A DNA stretch of 45,402 nt from Actinomycetota bacterium (GCA_018268655.1 JAFDWC010000006.1:1-45402), one strand, 5' to 3'. Counted from the stretch's first letter, positions 17,639-26,336 are shown. The notes: generated by a model not told the origin, from the sequence alone. Program-made: numbers and translations.

Positions 17639-18754
17639 ATGGCGGATAAGAAGGTGAACTTGAAAGACGCATCGGCAAAAGAGGCCAAGGCGAAGGACGC
17701 GGCGCTCGAGTCCGCCGTCACCGGGATCAAGCGAGAGTTCGGCGAGGGCGCGCTGATGCGGCTCGGCGACAAAGGGACGGTCAAGGTCGAAGCGATCCCG
17801 ACCGGGGCGCTGGCGCTCGACCTGGCGCTCGGGATCGGCGGCGTGCCGCGCGGCCGCATCGTCGAGATCTTCGGTCCCGAGTCCTCGGGGAAGACGACGC
17901 TGGTCAACCACATCATCGCCCAGGCTCAGGCCCTGGGCGGCGTCTGCGCCTTCATCGACACCGAGCACGCGATCGACCCCGTGTACGCACGGGCGATCGG
18001 CGTCGACACCGACGAGCTCCTCATCTCCCAGCCCGACTACGGCGAGCAGGCGCTGCAGATCGCCGATCGGCTGATCGCCTCGGCCGCGGTCGACGTGGTC
18101 GCGATCGACTCGGTCGCGGCGCTGACCCCGAAAGCCGAGCTCGACGGGCAGATCGGAGACACCACGGTCGGCCTGCAGGCGCGGCTGATGTCGCAGGCGC
18201 TGCGCAAACTCGCCGGCAGCCTCAACCGGACCAAGACCGTCTGCCTCTTCACCAACCAGATCCGCGAAAAAGTCGGCGTCCAGTTCGGCTCGCCGGAGAC
18301 CCAGCCGGGAGGCCGGGCGCTGAAGTTCTACTCGTCTCAGCGACTCGACATCCGCCGCATCGAGACGCTCAAGGACGGCACCGAGGCGGTCGGCAATCGA
18401 GTCCGGGTCAAAGTCGTCAAGAACAAGGTCGCCGCACCGTTTCGCCAGGCCGAGTTCGACATCGAGTACGGGGTCGGAATCTCGCGCGAGGGCGGCCTGC
18501 TCGACTTCGGAATGGAGCAGGACCTGGTCCAGAAATCGGGCTCGTTCTTCTCCTACGGTGAGACCCGCCTCGGCCAGGGTCGCAACAACGCCAAACAGTT
18601 CCTCGCCGACAACCCCGAGCTGGCGCTCGAGATCGAAGGCAAGGTGCGGCGGGCGCTGGGGATCGACGGCGAAGAGCCGGCTCCGGAGGCGACCGCGGCG
18701 GGTGCCGGGGGCATCGAGTCACCGCTCGCGGAGGCGCAGGCGCAGGCGGCCTGA
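17639..18754 (+). CDS. recA: recombinase RecA
   Basis: RecA forms filaments on single-stranded DNA for recombination and triggers LexA cleavage. Walker [10 protein letters not shown] is at residues 79-87, with [11 protein letters not shown], loop-1 and loop-2 motifs ([33 protein letters not shown]) and [14 protein letters not shown]. The 371 residues include an Ala/Glu-rich C-terminal tail. GAGGTGATCTGAAG upstream supplies the ribosome site inside the thpR end. Unlike many actinobacteria, no recX follows; a cytochrome gene does. Confidence 0.98.
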   Translation: MADKKVNLKDASAKEAKAKDAALESAVTGIKREFGEGALMRLGDKGTVKVEAIPTGALALDLALGIGGVPRGRIVEIFGPESSGKTTLVNHIIAQAQALGGVCAFIDTEHAIDPVYARAIGVDTDELLISQPDYGEQALQIADRLIASAAVDVVAIDSVAALTPKAELDGQIGDTTVGLQARLMSQALRKLAGSLNRTKTVCLFTNQIREKVGVQFGSPETQPGGRALKFYSSQRLDIRRIETLKDGTEAVGNRVRVKVVKNKVAAPFRQAEFDIEYGVGISREGGLLDFGMEQDLVQKSGSFFSYGETRLGQGRNNAKQFLADNPELALEIEGKVRRALGIDGEEPAPEATAAGAGGIESPLAEAQAQAA

Positions 18755-18805
18755 GGGTTGTCTGCGCCGCTCTTGGGCAGCAGGGTGTCCGGGGGCTCCA
18801 GCCGA

Positions 18806-18823
18806 TAGGGTTCCGGCCGTCGC
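18806..18823 (+). promoter_or_regulatory. putative -10 before the cytochrome gene
   Basis: TAGGGT (18806-18811) lies 12 bases before the ATG and would give a leader of about six bases without a ribosome site. Confidence 0.4.
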
Positions 18824-19513
18824 ATGAGCAACGAAACGCTTCTCTACATCTGCGGGATCATCCTCGCCGTCTCGGCGGTCGGGGTCAGCTTCATCGGGCT
18901 CAAAGTCAAATCTTTCCCCGGCAAAGCGATGCCGCTGATCGTCGTCTGGTTCGCGATCTTCGTCGTCGGCTCCACCACCTTCGCGGTGCTGCACGCCAAG
19001 GACGAGGACGCCAACAAGGCCAAGGAGGCGAAGTACGAGGAAGCGGGCGAAAAAGCCGAACGTGAGGGTGGCCACGTGCCGCCGCTCAAGAGCGGCAATG
19101 AAAGCTCGGGAGAATCCGAAAGCGAAAGCGAAGGCGGCTCCGAAGAAGGCGAAGAAGAAGCTGGGGCCGAAGAAAGCTCTGAAGCCGCCGAAGAAGCCCC
19201 CGAAAGCGCTGAAGAAGGCGAAGCGGCTGAAGGCGGCGTGGCTGAAGGGGGCGCCACGGCAGGCGGTGCCGATCCGGAAGCGGGCGCAACGGTCTTCGCC
19301 GAAAACTGCTCCGTCTGCCACGGCGAAGACGGTCACGGCGGCGCTGGCGGACCCGACCTGACGACGATGCCGAAAGCGCAGAACGAACCGGAAGCGATCG
19401 AACAGGTCACCGACGGCGGTGGCGGCATGCCTCCGTTCGGCGGGCAGCTGAGCGAAGAAGAAATCCAGAACGTGGCGGCGTTCGTGGTCCAGAAAGTGGT
19501 CGGCAAGGGCTGA
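18824..19513 (+). CDS. membrane-anchored c-type cytochrome
   Basis: The 229-residue protein starts with two membrane segments (about residues 5-25 and 36-57). A very acidic, low-complexity Glu/Ser/Ala/Gly linker follows to about residue 150, then a small cytochrome c domain with haem motif CSVCH and probable distal Met in GGMPPFGG. The haem domain should lie outside the membrane and carry electrons. Its linker uses GAA and AAA-type codons more than its neighbours, giving a different base composition. It sits alone between recA and miaB with no cytochrome partner genes, so its electron partners are unknown. Confidence 0.88.
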   Translation: MSNETLLYICGIILAVSAVGVSFIGLKVKSFPGKAMPLIVVWFAIFVVGSTTFAVLHAKDEDANKAKEAKYEEAGEKAEREGGHVPPLKSGNESSGESESESEGGSEEGEEEAGAEESSEAAEEAPESAEEGEAAEGGVAEGGATAGGADPEAGATVFAENCSVCHGEDGHGGAGGPDLTTMPKAQNEPEAIEQVTDGGGGMPPFGGQLSEEEIQNVAAFVVQKVVGKG

Positions 19514-19689
19514 TCTGCCCGGTCGCCCAGCGCCCGAGGGGTAGCGGGGACGGCTTGAGGCAAGGGGGGTGCGGTTGCCCGTCCCTCGGAAGCTTTTCCA
19601 AAGAGGGGGATCGCCCCCGCTGTTTGTGAGCTGACTGACCTTGGTCGTATTCGGGGTTATCTGCGGGTGGGAGTGGGGCGGGCGTCGGC

Positions 19690-19755
19690 GGTTCCTCCCA
19701 AAACACTCAAGCGGAGCCGAAGGCGGAGCGTTTTGGGAGGGACTGCCGAGGACCG
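19690..19755. repeat. inverted repeat before miaB
   Basis: CCTCCCAAAAC (19694-19704) and GTTTTGGGAGG (19730-19740) are exact inverted copies, with weaker pairing continuing outward. The loop contains two GCGGAGC copies. The rest of the 273-base gap between the cytochrome gene and miaB shows no gene. Confidence 0.6.
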
Positions 19756-19774
19756 CCACGCAACCGCTGCCGGG

Positions 19775-19780
19775 TAATCT
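19775..19780 (+). promoter_or_regulatory. leaderless -10 of miaB
   Basis: TAATCT stands exactly six bases before the miaB ATG with no ribosome site between, predicting a transcript that begins at the A of ATG. Confidence 0.6.
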
Positions 19781-19786
19781 CGACCC

Positions 19787-21121
19787 ATGCCAGCGGCCGC
19801 CAAGCGCTTCCACGTAACGACCTTCGGCTGTCAGATGAACGTGCACGACTCCGAGCGCATGCGCGGCATGCTTGCCGCCCTCGGGTACGAGGAGGCGCCG
19901 AGTCGCGCCGAGGCCGATCTGATCCTCTTCAACACCTGCTCGATCCGGGAGTCGGCCGACAGTCGCTTCGTCGCTCACCTCGGGGAGGCGAAGCGGCTGA
20001 AGGGGGAAGATCCCGAGCGGGTGGTCGGGGTGGGGGGGTGCTGGGCGCAGTCGGTGAAGGAGGAGGTGTTCGAGCGCTTTCCGTTCGTCGACGTCGCCTT
20101 CGGGCCGGGCCAGATCCACAAGCTGGCCGAGTTTCTCACCTCCGATTCGCTCACCGCCCAGGGCTATTTCGAGTTCGAGGACTTCTCCGGTCACCTGCCG
20201 GCCCGCCGCGAGCGCGAGTTCCAGGGCTGGCTGCAGATCTCCCAGGGCTGCAACTGCGCCTGCTCCTACTGCATCGTCCCCTCGACCCGGGGGCGCGAGG
20301 TCAGCCGCGACCCTTTCGAGCTGGTCGCCGAGACGGAGGCGCTCGCCGCCGACGGGGTCCGCGAGGTCACCCTACTCGGCCAGAACGTCAACAGCTACGG
20401 CCGCGACCTGCCGAAGGAGGTGCGGATCGGCTTCGCTGAGCTGCTGGGGCGGATCGATGCGGTCGCGGGGATCGACCGCATCCGGTACACCAGCCCGCAC
20501 CCCAAGGACATGAAGGAGGACGTGGTTCGCGCCCACGCCGAGCTACCCGCGCTCTGCGAGCAGATCCACCTGCCGCTGCAGTCGGGATCGAGCGCCGTGC
20601 TGAAACGGATGCGCCGCACCTACGGCCGCGAGCGCTACCTCGACCGGGTGGCGCTGATCCGCGAGCACGTCCCCGACTGCGCGATCACCACCGACGTCAT
20701 CGTCGGCTTCCCGGGTGAGACCGAGGCCGACTTCGAGCAGACCCTGGAGGTGGTCGACGAGGTCGGGTACGACGGCGCCTTCACCTTCATCTTCTCGCCG
20801 CGGCGGGAAACCGAGGCGGCGACGATGGACGGGCAGCTTCCGCATCCGGTCAAGGCCGAGCGGCTCGAACGGCTGGTCGAGCTGGTCCAGCGGCGAGCGA
20901 GCGAACGGGCGCAGCGCTTCGTCGGCCGCACGATGGAGGTCCTGGTCGAAGGCACGAGCCGGACCGACGAGACCAGGCTGCGCGGCCGTACCCGCCACGG
21001 CAAGGCGGTCAACTTCGACGGCGCCGCCGCCCCCGGCGAGCTGGTAGAGGTCGAGATCACCGGCGCCACCTCGCAGACGCTGGCCGGGGTCGCCGCGCGG
21101 CCGCTCTCGCACCTTCTCTAG
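19787..21121 (+). CDS. miaB: tRNA-2-methylthio-N6-dimethylallyladenosine synthase MiaB
   Basis: MiaB is a radical-SAM methylthiotransferase that adds a methylthio group to isopentenylated A37 of tRNAs, acting after MiaA. The N-terminal UPF0004 domain carries three cluster cysteines (FGCQMN, FNTCSIRE, GGCWAQ). The radical-SAM motif is CNCACSYC (CxxxCxxC), and a C-terminal TRAM domain lies around residues 375-440. Length 444 is normal. It is followed seven bases later by miaA, so the two A37 enzymes are made together. Confidence 0.97.
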   Translation: MPAAAKRFHVTTFGCQMNVHDSERMRGMLAALGYEEAPSRAEADLILFNTCSIRESADSRFVAHLGEAKRLKGEDPERVVGVGGCWAQSVKEEVFERFPFVDVAFGPGQIHKLAEFLTSDSLTAQGYFEFEDFSGHLPARREREFQGWLQISQGCNCACSYCIVPSTRGREVSRDPFELVAETEALAADGVREVTLLGQNVNSYGRDLPKEVRIGFAELLGRIDAVAGIDRIRYTSPHPKDMKEDVVRAHAELPALCEQIHLPLQSGSSAVLKRMRRTYGRERYLDRVALIREHVPDCAITTDVIVGFPGETEADFEQTLEVVDEVGYDGAFTFIFSPRRETEAATMDGQLPHPVKAERLERLVELVQRRASERAQRFVGRTMEVLVEGTSRTDETRLRGRTRHGKAVNFDGAAAPGELVEVEITGATSQTLAGVAARPLSHLL

Positions 21122-21128
21122 CGCTGCC

Positions 21129-21866
21129 GTGGAGATACTCGCGATCTTCGGCCCGACCGGAGTCGGCAAGACCGGCGTCGCGATCGAGCTCGCGGAGCTG
21201 CTGCGAGGGCGCGGCGAGGACCCGGTCGCGATCAACTGCGACGCGCTCCAGGTCTACGCCGGCCTCGAGACCCTGACCGGGGCCGCGACGGCCGCCGAGC
21301 GGGCCCGCCTCGAGCACCGCCTGCTCGCATTCGTCCCGGTCACCGAGGACTTCTCGATCGGCGACTACATGCCACTCGCCCACGCCGAGATCGACGCCGC
21401 CCTCGCCGCCGGCCGGCGGCCGCTGGTCCTCGGCGGCACCGGCCTCTACCTGCGCGCCGCCCTGGCCGAGCTCTCGCTGCGCAAGGTGCCGGCCGAATCG
21501 TCCGAGTCGGAGCTGTGGTCGCCGGCGACCCGCCACCCGACCCGGATCTTCGGCCTCGACATGGACCGCGCCCGCCTCTACCAGCGGATCGACGCCCGCA
21601 CCGAGGCGATCGTCGCCGCCGGCGCGGTGGCCGAGGCCCGCCGCGCCGACGCGCTCGGGCCCGGCCGCAGCGCCCGCAAGGCGCTCGGCTTCGACGAGCT
21701 GCTCGCCGGCGACCTCGAGCTGATGAAGCGGCGCTCGCGCAACTACGCCCGGCGCCAGCTCACCTGGGCCCGCAAGATCCCGAACCTGACCTGGATCGAG
21801 CGCACCGAGCTCAGCGACTCGGAGGTGGCGCGACGAATGGCCGACGAAATAGGGTTGGCGGTGTGA
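21129..21866 (+). CDS. miaA: tRNA dimethylallyltransferase MiaA, internally shortened
   Basis: MiaA transfers the dimethylallyl group to A37 of tRNAs reading U-starting codons. The P-loop GPTGVGKT (residues 7-14), INCDALQVYAGL, GGTGLYLRAAL and the C-terminal KRRSRNYARRQLTWARK are present. The protein has only 245 residues against about 300: after LSLRKVPA the sequence jumps to ESELWSPATRHP, so the usual insertion carrying the NDxRRxxRALE motif is missing in frame. Whether it is fully active is open. Start GTG; the stop overlaps dapF (GTGA). Confidence 0.92.
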   Translation: MEILAIFGPTGVGKTGVAIELAELLRGRGEDPVAINCDALQVYAGLETLTGAATAAERARLEHRLLAFVPVTEDFSIGDYMPLAHAEIDAALAAGRRPLVLGGTGLYLRAALAELSLRKVPAESSESELWSPATRHPTRIFGLDMDRARLYQRIDARTEAIVAAGAVAEARRADALGPGRSARKALGFDELLAGDLELMKRRSRNYARRQLTWARKIPNLTWIERTELSDSEVARRMADEIGLAV

Positions 21867-22729
21867 GCGAGTCCGGCGCCATCGCCTTCGAGAAGTGGCA
21901 GGCGCTCGGCAACGACTACCTGATCGTCGAGCGCGATGGCCTGCCCTGGGAGCTGACGGCGGCGCGGGTACAGCTGCTGTGCGATCCGCACTTCGGGGTC
22001 GGCTCCGACGGCGTGCTGATGCTCGCGCCCAGCGATGACCCCGAATTCGTCGCCGAGCTGCGGATCTTCAATCCCGACGGCTCCGAGGCCGAGCTCTCCG
22101 GCAACGGCGCCCGCGAGGCGATCCTCTACCTGCGCCGCCACGGCTGGACCGACGCCGACGAATTCGCGATCTGGACCGTGGCCGGCCCAATCCGGCCGAC
22201 GATCACCGGCGAGCTCACCTGCAGCGTCGACATGGGCCACGCGTCGACGGTCTCCAAGGACTTCCCCTCCGGCGGCGAGGAGGGCCGGGGCACGCTCACC
22301 TCCGGCGGCCGCGAGTGGGAATTCCAGCATGTCTCGGTCGGCAACCCGCAGTGCGCGATCGTCGTCTCCCGGCCCGAGCTCGAGCGGCTCGACCTCGGAG
22401 CGCTCGGGCCCGGGATCGAAGGCAGCGACCTCTTCCCCAACCGGACCAATGTCTCGTTCCTGTCGATCGACGGCTCACGGGTGCGGGCGCGGATCTTCGA
22501 GCGCGGGGTGGGGGAGACGCTCTCCTCCGGCACCGGCGCCTGCGGCGCCGCGGTCACCGCCTTCCTCCGCGGCTCCCAGAGCCCGATCACAGTCGAGCTC
22601 GACGGAGGCGAACTCGAGGTCGAGGTCGGTGACGACCTCGCCGTCACCCTGACCGGCTGGGCGCAGCAGATCTGCTCCGGCCAGCTGTCGCCGGAGCTGG
22701 CAAAAGCGCTCGCCGCCGCCAACCAATAG
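21863..22729 (+). CDS. dapF: diaminopimelate epimerase homolog, both catalytic Cys replaced by Ser
   Basis: DapF converts LL- to meso-diaminopimelate with two facing cysteines, each preceding a Gly-Asn-Gly or Gly-Thr/Ser-Gly turn. The 288-residue protein keeps the family frame: ALGNDYLIV, GVGSDGVL, NPDGSEAEL, VGNPQCAIV, NRTNVSF, ERGVGETL. However, both catalytic positions are serine: S79 in SGNGAR and S222 in SSGTGAC. It may be a Ser-based variant, an inactive relative, or a lineage-wide alternative. It overlaps miaA by GTGA and is followed by dapL, which produces its substrate. Confidence 0.88.
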   Translation: MSESGAIAFEKWQALGNDYLIVERDGLPWELTAARVQLLCDPHFGVGSDGVLMLAPSDDPEFVAELRIFNPDGSEAELSGNGAREAILYLRRHGWTDADEFAIWTVAGPIRPTITGELTCSVDMGHASTVSKDFPSGGEEGRGTLTSGGREWEFQHVSVGNPQCAIVVSRPELERLDLGALGPGIEGSDLFPNRTNVSFLSIDGSRVRARIFERGVGETLSSGTGACGAAVTAFLRGSQSPITVELDGGELEVEVGDDLAVTLTGWAQQICSGQLSPELAKALAAANQ

Positions 22730-22742
22730 GGTGCCGCGGCCG

Positions 22743-23912
22743 ATGCCGATCGCCGAGCCTTCCAAGCGCCTCGGGGGGATGCCCCCGTACATGTTCGCCC
22801 AGCTCGAGCAGCGGATTGCCGAGAAGAAGGCGGCGGGGATCGACGTGATCAGCCTCGGTATCGGCGACCCCGATCGCGCGACCTATCCCTACATCGTCGA
22901 GGCAATGCAGAACGCGGTCGCCGACCCGGCAACCCACCAGTACCCGAGCAACCGCGGCGGCACCGTCTTCCGCGAGGCCTTCGCCAGCTTCTACGACACC
23001 CGCTTCGGGGTCGCGATCGACGCCGAGACCGAGGTGATCCCGGCGATCGGCGCCAAGGAGTGCATCTACAACGTCTGCTTCGCCTTCATGGACCCGGGGG
23101 ACGTCGCCCTCGCCTCCGACCCCGGCTACCCCGTCTACACCGGCGGCCCGATCCTCGCCAACGGCGTCCCCGAGGTGATGCCGCTGGTCCCCGAGCTCGG
23201 CTTCGCCCCCGACCTCGAGGCGATCCCGGCCGAGACCGCGGCCAAGGCGAAGCTGATGTTCGTCAACTACCCGAATAACCCGACCGGCGCCGTCGTCCCC
23301 GAGGGCTTCTTCGAGCGGGTGATCGAGTTCGCCCGCGAGCACGAGGTCCTCGTCGTCCACGACAACGCCTACTCGGAGACCACCTACGACGGCTACGTCG
23401 CCCCGAGCTTCCTGGCGACGCCGGGCGCGAAGGAGGTCGGGGTCGAGGTCTTCTCGCTCTCCAAGGGCTACAACATGACCGGCTGGCGCTGCGCCGCGAT
23501 CCTCGGCAACGCCGACGCGATCCGCGAGTACTGGCGGCTCAAGACCAACATCGACTCGGGCCTCTTCGACGCGGTGCAGCTGGCCGGCGCCGCCGCCCTG
23601 CTCGGCCCGCCGGAGCCACTGCGCGAGCAGAACGAGATCTACCTCCGCCGCCGCGACCTCGTGGTCGGCGCGCTGCGCGAGATCGGCGTCGACGTCACCG
23701 CTCCCAAGGGCACGATCTACGTCTGGGCTCCGGTCCCCGAGGGTCACACCTCGACCTCATTCGTCGAGCTGGTGCTGGAAGAGGCGGCGGTGGTGATCTC
23801 TCCGGGCTCGATGTACGGGCCGAGCGGCGAGGGCTTCTTCCGGATCTCCCTCACCACCCCCGACGACCGCATCGAAGAGGCGGTCGCGCGAATGCGCGAG
23901 CACCTCGCCTAG
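22743..23912 (+). CDS. dapL: LL-diaminopimelate aminotransferase (DapL-like)
   Basis: A PLP-dependent class I/II aminotransferase. DapL makes LL-diaminopimelate in one step from tetrahydrodipicolinate, bypassing the acyl routes. The sequence shows SLGIGDPD, YPSNRGG, NYPNNPTGAV, HDNAYSETTYDG and the PLP lysine in SLSKGYNMTGWR. About 389 residues, normal. Neighbouring dapF, and dapA/dapB in the same window, support the DapL assignment over a generic aspartate aminotransferase. ATG 22743 is chosen; GTG 22731 is possible but overlaps a TAGGGT -10-like box (22727-22732). Confidence 0.88.
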   Translation: MPIAEPSKRLGGMPPYMFAQLEQRIAEKKAAGIDVISLGIGDPDRATYPYIVEAMQNAVADPATHQYPSNRGGTVFREAFASFYDTRFGVAIDAETEVIPAIGAKECIYNVCFAFMDPGDVALASDPGYPVYTGGPILANGVPEVMPLVPELGFAPDLEAIPAETAAKAKLMFVNYPNNPTGAVVPEGFFERVIEFAREHEVLVVHDNAYSETTYDGYVAPSFLATPGAKEVGVEVFSLSKGYNMTGWRCAAILGNADAIREYWRLKTNIDSGLFDAVQLAGAAALLGPPEPLREQNEIYLRRRDLVVGALREIGVDVTAPKGTIYVWAPVPEGHTSTSFVELVLEEAAVVISPGSMYGPSGEGFFRISLTTPDDRIEEAVARMREHLA

Positions 23913-23934
23913 CACGCTCCGGCTGGCCAGTTCC

Positions 23935-23962
23935 GGGGGCGGTCGAACCCGACGTCGCCCCC
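23935..23962 (+). terminator. hairpin after dapL, probable terminator
   Basis: GGGGGCG-GTCG-AACC-CGAC-GT-CGCCCCC forms an 11-pair stem with a two-base bulge, 22 bases after the dapL stop. There is no T-run, so it may work as a structure-only terminator. Confidence 0.5.
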
Positions 23963-24036
23963 GTTCGTAATCCCGGCCAAGCACAGACCGCACCGATAGA
24001 GGGCCGTCTGGGGAGGGCCCACGGAAGGAGGCTTAC

Positions 24037-24477
24037 ATGGCTTCGATCATCGCCTCAGAGGCGACCGCTACCCGCTGCCTGCTCGTCGTCGCGAAGCCGG
24101 CGGGGGCACCGGAGCTCCGACGTTTGCGCGAGATCGCGCCCGGCCGGAGACTCGAGCTGCGGGTACTGGCCCCAGCCTTCGTCCGCAGCCGGCTGCAGTT
24201 TCTGACCAGCGATGTCGACGAGGGGATCCGGCGCGCCCGCGGCCGCCTGGAGCGCTCCCTGGCGGAGATCGAGGCGGACGGCGAGCTGCGGGCCCGGGGT
24301 GAGGTCGGCGACGCCGATCCGCTCTTGGCGATCGACTGCGCACTCGCCACCTTCGCCGCGGATGAGATCGTGATCGTCCGCTCCGGCGAGCGCCGCAACT
24401 GGGGTGAGAGGCGGCTCGCGGCGCAGGTCGGCGAGCGCTTTTCGGTGCCCGTACGGGAGATCGAGCCCGCGCTCTAG
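24037..24477 (+). CDS. small Usp-like nucleotide-binding-fold protein
   Basis: A 146-residue cytoplasmic protein with an alternating strand/helix pattern: RCLLVVAKPAG at the start, a central charged helix (GIRRARGRLERSLAEIEADG), then DCALATFAADEIVIVRSGERRNWGERRLAAQVGERFSVPV. This resembles the universal stress protein fold, where a strand like EIVIVRSG precedes the ligand loop, but the classic GxxG(9)GS motif is not clear, so function is uncertain. It has one of the few strong ribosome sites in the window, GGAAGGAGG, about six bases before the ATG. Its TAG stop shares CTAG with the convergent gene. Confidence 0.7.
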   Translation: MASIIASEATATRCLLVVAKPAGAPELRRLREIAPGRRLELRVLAPAFVRSRLQFLTSDVDEGIRRARGRLERSLAEIEADGELRARGEVGDADPLLAIDCALATFAADEIVIVRSGERRNWGERRLAAQVGERFSVPVREIEPAL

Positions 24478-25316
24478 GCCGCTTCGCGCTCGGCCCGCTT
24501 GCGCCAGTAGCGCTCGAGGCCGGCGTACTGGTACTCGAGTGGGGCCGCCTGGGCGATCGCCTGCCGCTCTTCGTCGGTCCCGGCCCTTTCGGCGATCCGC
24601 CGAGCCAGGTCCACCCGGTACTCCTCCTCAGAGAGCCGCGCCGAGAGCTCGCCCTCCTCGGCCAGCGCCTCGCGCAGGGCGGCCAGGTGAGGCCGCGGCT
24701 CCTCGACAGGGCCGAAGTGGGTGATCGCGAGGCGCTCCGGGTCCCAGGCTTCGAGGATCGCGATCGAGTCGCTCCAGAGCTCGAGGTCGATGTCCGGGGG
24801 TGGGGTGGGGGCGAGGACCAGCGAGGTGCCGGGGACGCGGACGCCGGCGACGTCGCCGGTGAAGGCGGTGCCGCTCTCGTGCAGATAGGAGACGTGGTGG
24901 GAAGCGTGCCCTGGCGTGTAGGCAGCCTCCATCCCCAGCACGGTCTCGCCGCCGCGCAGGGCCCGCACGTTGGCCTCTGGGACAGGCAGGAACTCGCCGT
25001 ACAGGCGCCCCATTTCGTCGCCGTAGAGGCGGCCGGCGCTGGCCAGCAGCTTCGAGGGGTCGATCAGGTGCGGGGCGCCGCGCTCGTGGACGTAGACCTC
25101 GAGCTCGGGCCAGCGCTCGACCAGGCGCCCGGTCGCGGCCGCGTGGTCGAGGTGGATGTGGGTGAGCACGATCGCCCGCGGCTCGAAGCCCTCGCCCAGC
25201 GCCGCCAGCACCGTCGGCAGGGTCACCTCCGGCCCGGGGTCGACGAGGGCGCCGTCGACCTCCCAGCAGCAGATCGCGTGGGGGTTGCCGAGGTGGAGCG
25301 TGTCGATCGCGCGCAC
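24474..25316 (-). CDS. metallo-beta-lactamase-fold hydrolase
   Basis: This 280-residue cytoplasmic protein has the zinc motif THIHLDHAAATG, with further ligands in YTPGHASHHVSYL (His), FTGDVAG (Asp) and ITHFGPVEE (His). A helical C-terminal tail follows (about residues 215-280). The layout is that of glyoxalase II/lactonase-like enzymes, but no specific substrate can be read. The start is GTG, with TAAGCT seven bases upstream that overlaps the stop of the preceding epimerase gene, so it can be transcribed separately. Its stop shares a CTAG with the convergent Usp-like gene. Confidence 0.85.
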   Translation of the reverse strand: MRAIDTLHLGNPHAICCWEVDGALVDPGPEVTLPTVLAALGEGFEPRAIVLTHIHLDHAAATGRLVERWPELEVYVHERGAPHLIDPSKLLASAGRLYGDEMGRLYGEFLPVPEANVRALRGGETVLGMEAAYTPGHASHHVSYLHESGTAFTGDVAGVRVPGTSLVLAPTPPPDIDLELWSDSIAILEAWDPERLAITHFGPVEEPRPHLAALREALAEEGELSARLSEEEYRVDLARRIAERAGTDEERQAIAQAAPLEYQYAGLERYWRKRAEREAA

Positions 25317-25323
25317 GCCCGGC

Positions 25324-25329
25324 AGCTTA
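25324..25329 (-). promoter_or_regulatory. leaderless -10 of the lactamase-fold gene
   Basis: TAAGCT on the - strand lies seven bases before the GTG at 25316. Its first three bases are the TAA stop codon of the upstream epimerase gene. Confidence 0.5.
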
Positions 25330-26322
25330 TGCAGACGCCGCAGCGGGCAGCTTGCCCTCGGCCTCGAGCGTCGCCCGCAGGCCCTCCTCGAGCCCGCGCG
25401 GGTGGTAGCCGAGCTCGCGCTCGGCCTTCTCGTAGCTGGCCCAGAAGGTGACGCCGTCGGCCGAGTTGATCAGCTCGCGCAGGTTCGGCGGCTGACCCAT
25501 CGCCTTGCCGACCAACGGCCCGATCGGGATCATCGCCTTCATCAGCGGCACCGGGATCGCCCGCTTGGGCGCCTTGCGGCCGGTCAGCGCCGCCACCGTC
25601 GCGATCGTCTCGCGGGTGGTGGTGGCCGGGCCGCTCAGCACGTAGGCCTCGCCCGGCCTGCCCTGGTCGAGCGCGAGCAGGATGCCGGCGGCGACGTCCT
25701 CAACGTGGCTGAGGCAGATTCCAAGCTCGGGGAACGGGATCAGCGGCATCTTCCCGGCCAGGAACTGGTTCAGCAGCTGCCCGATCGAGGAGGTGTCACC
25801 AGGGCCGTAGACGCCGCCGGGCTGGACGATCACGCACGGCAGGCCCTCGCCGATCAGCCGCCTGGCGACCTGGTGGGCCTCCCACTTGGTCTCCTCGTAG
25901 CAGGAGGTGAAGCCGTCGCCGGGGTGCTCATAGGCCTCGTCGACGATCCGCCCGTGGGTGTTGCCGAAGACGCCGACGGTGGAGACGTAGACGACCTTCG
26001 GGATCTTCTCCTCGAGCGCCGCGCTCAGCACCCGTTCGGTGCCGCCGACGTTCGCATCGCGCATCGCCGGCCGCTGCGAGGCGGGGATACCGACCTCGTA
26101 GACGGCGGCGGCGTGGATCACGGCGTCGCAGCCGAGCATCCCCTCGCGGATCGCCCGTTCGTCGCCGAGGTCACCGGCGACGACCTCGCAGCCGAGCGCG
26201 GCCGCCGCCTCGGCCCTGCCGGGGTTGCGGGCGAGGACGACGACCTGGTCGCCGCGCTCGCGCAGCTGGCGCACGATCGCGCCGCCGATGAAGCCCGTTC
26301 CTCCCGTCACGAAGACCTTCAC
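25327..26322 (-). CDS. NAD(P)-dependent epimerase/dehydratase (extended SDR)
   Basis: The 331-residue protein starts at a GTG that yields the Rossmann motif VFVTGGTGFIGGAIV. Further on it shows DLGD, HAAAVYEV, YVSTVGVFG and the active-site Tyr/Lys in SCYEETKWEAH, the YxxxK of extended SDRs. Family members act on nucleotide sugars, terpenoid or flavonoid-type substrates, and the substrate cannot be told here. No membrane segment is seen. It is transcribed divergently from hflX with only 46 bases between the start codons. Confidence 0.87.
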   Translation of the reverse strand: MKVFVTGGTGFIGGAIVRQLRERGDQVVVLARNPGRAEAAAALGCEVVAGDLGDERAIREGMLGCDAVIHAAAVYEVGIPASQRPAMRDANVGGTERVLSAALEEKIPKVVYVSTVGVFGNTHGRIVDEAYEHPGDGFTSCYEETKWEAHQVARRLIGEGLPCVIVQPGGVYGPGDTSSIGQLLNQFLAGKMPLIPFPELGICLSHVEDVAAGILLALDQGRPGEAYVLSGPATTTRETIATVAALTGRKAPKRAIPVPLMKAMIPIGPLVGKAMGQPPNLRELINSADGVTFWASYEKAERELGYHPRGLEEGLRATLEAEGKLPAAASA

Positions 26323-26330
26323 GGTACGCA

Positions 26331-26336
26331 ACGATA
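26331..26336 (-). promoter_or_regulatory. leaderless -10 of the epimerase gene
   Basis: TATCGT on the - strand stands eight bases before GTG 26322, and 18 bases from the opposing hflX -10. Confidence 0.5.

Noticed and set aside
19062..19361. Open frame for a Lys/Ala-rich histone H1-like protein
   Set aside because: It is a frame-shifted reading of the repetitive GAA/AGC codons of the cytochrome linker, with no ribosome site, and it ends inside the haem domain code.
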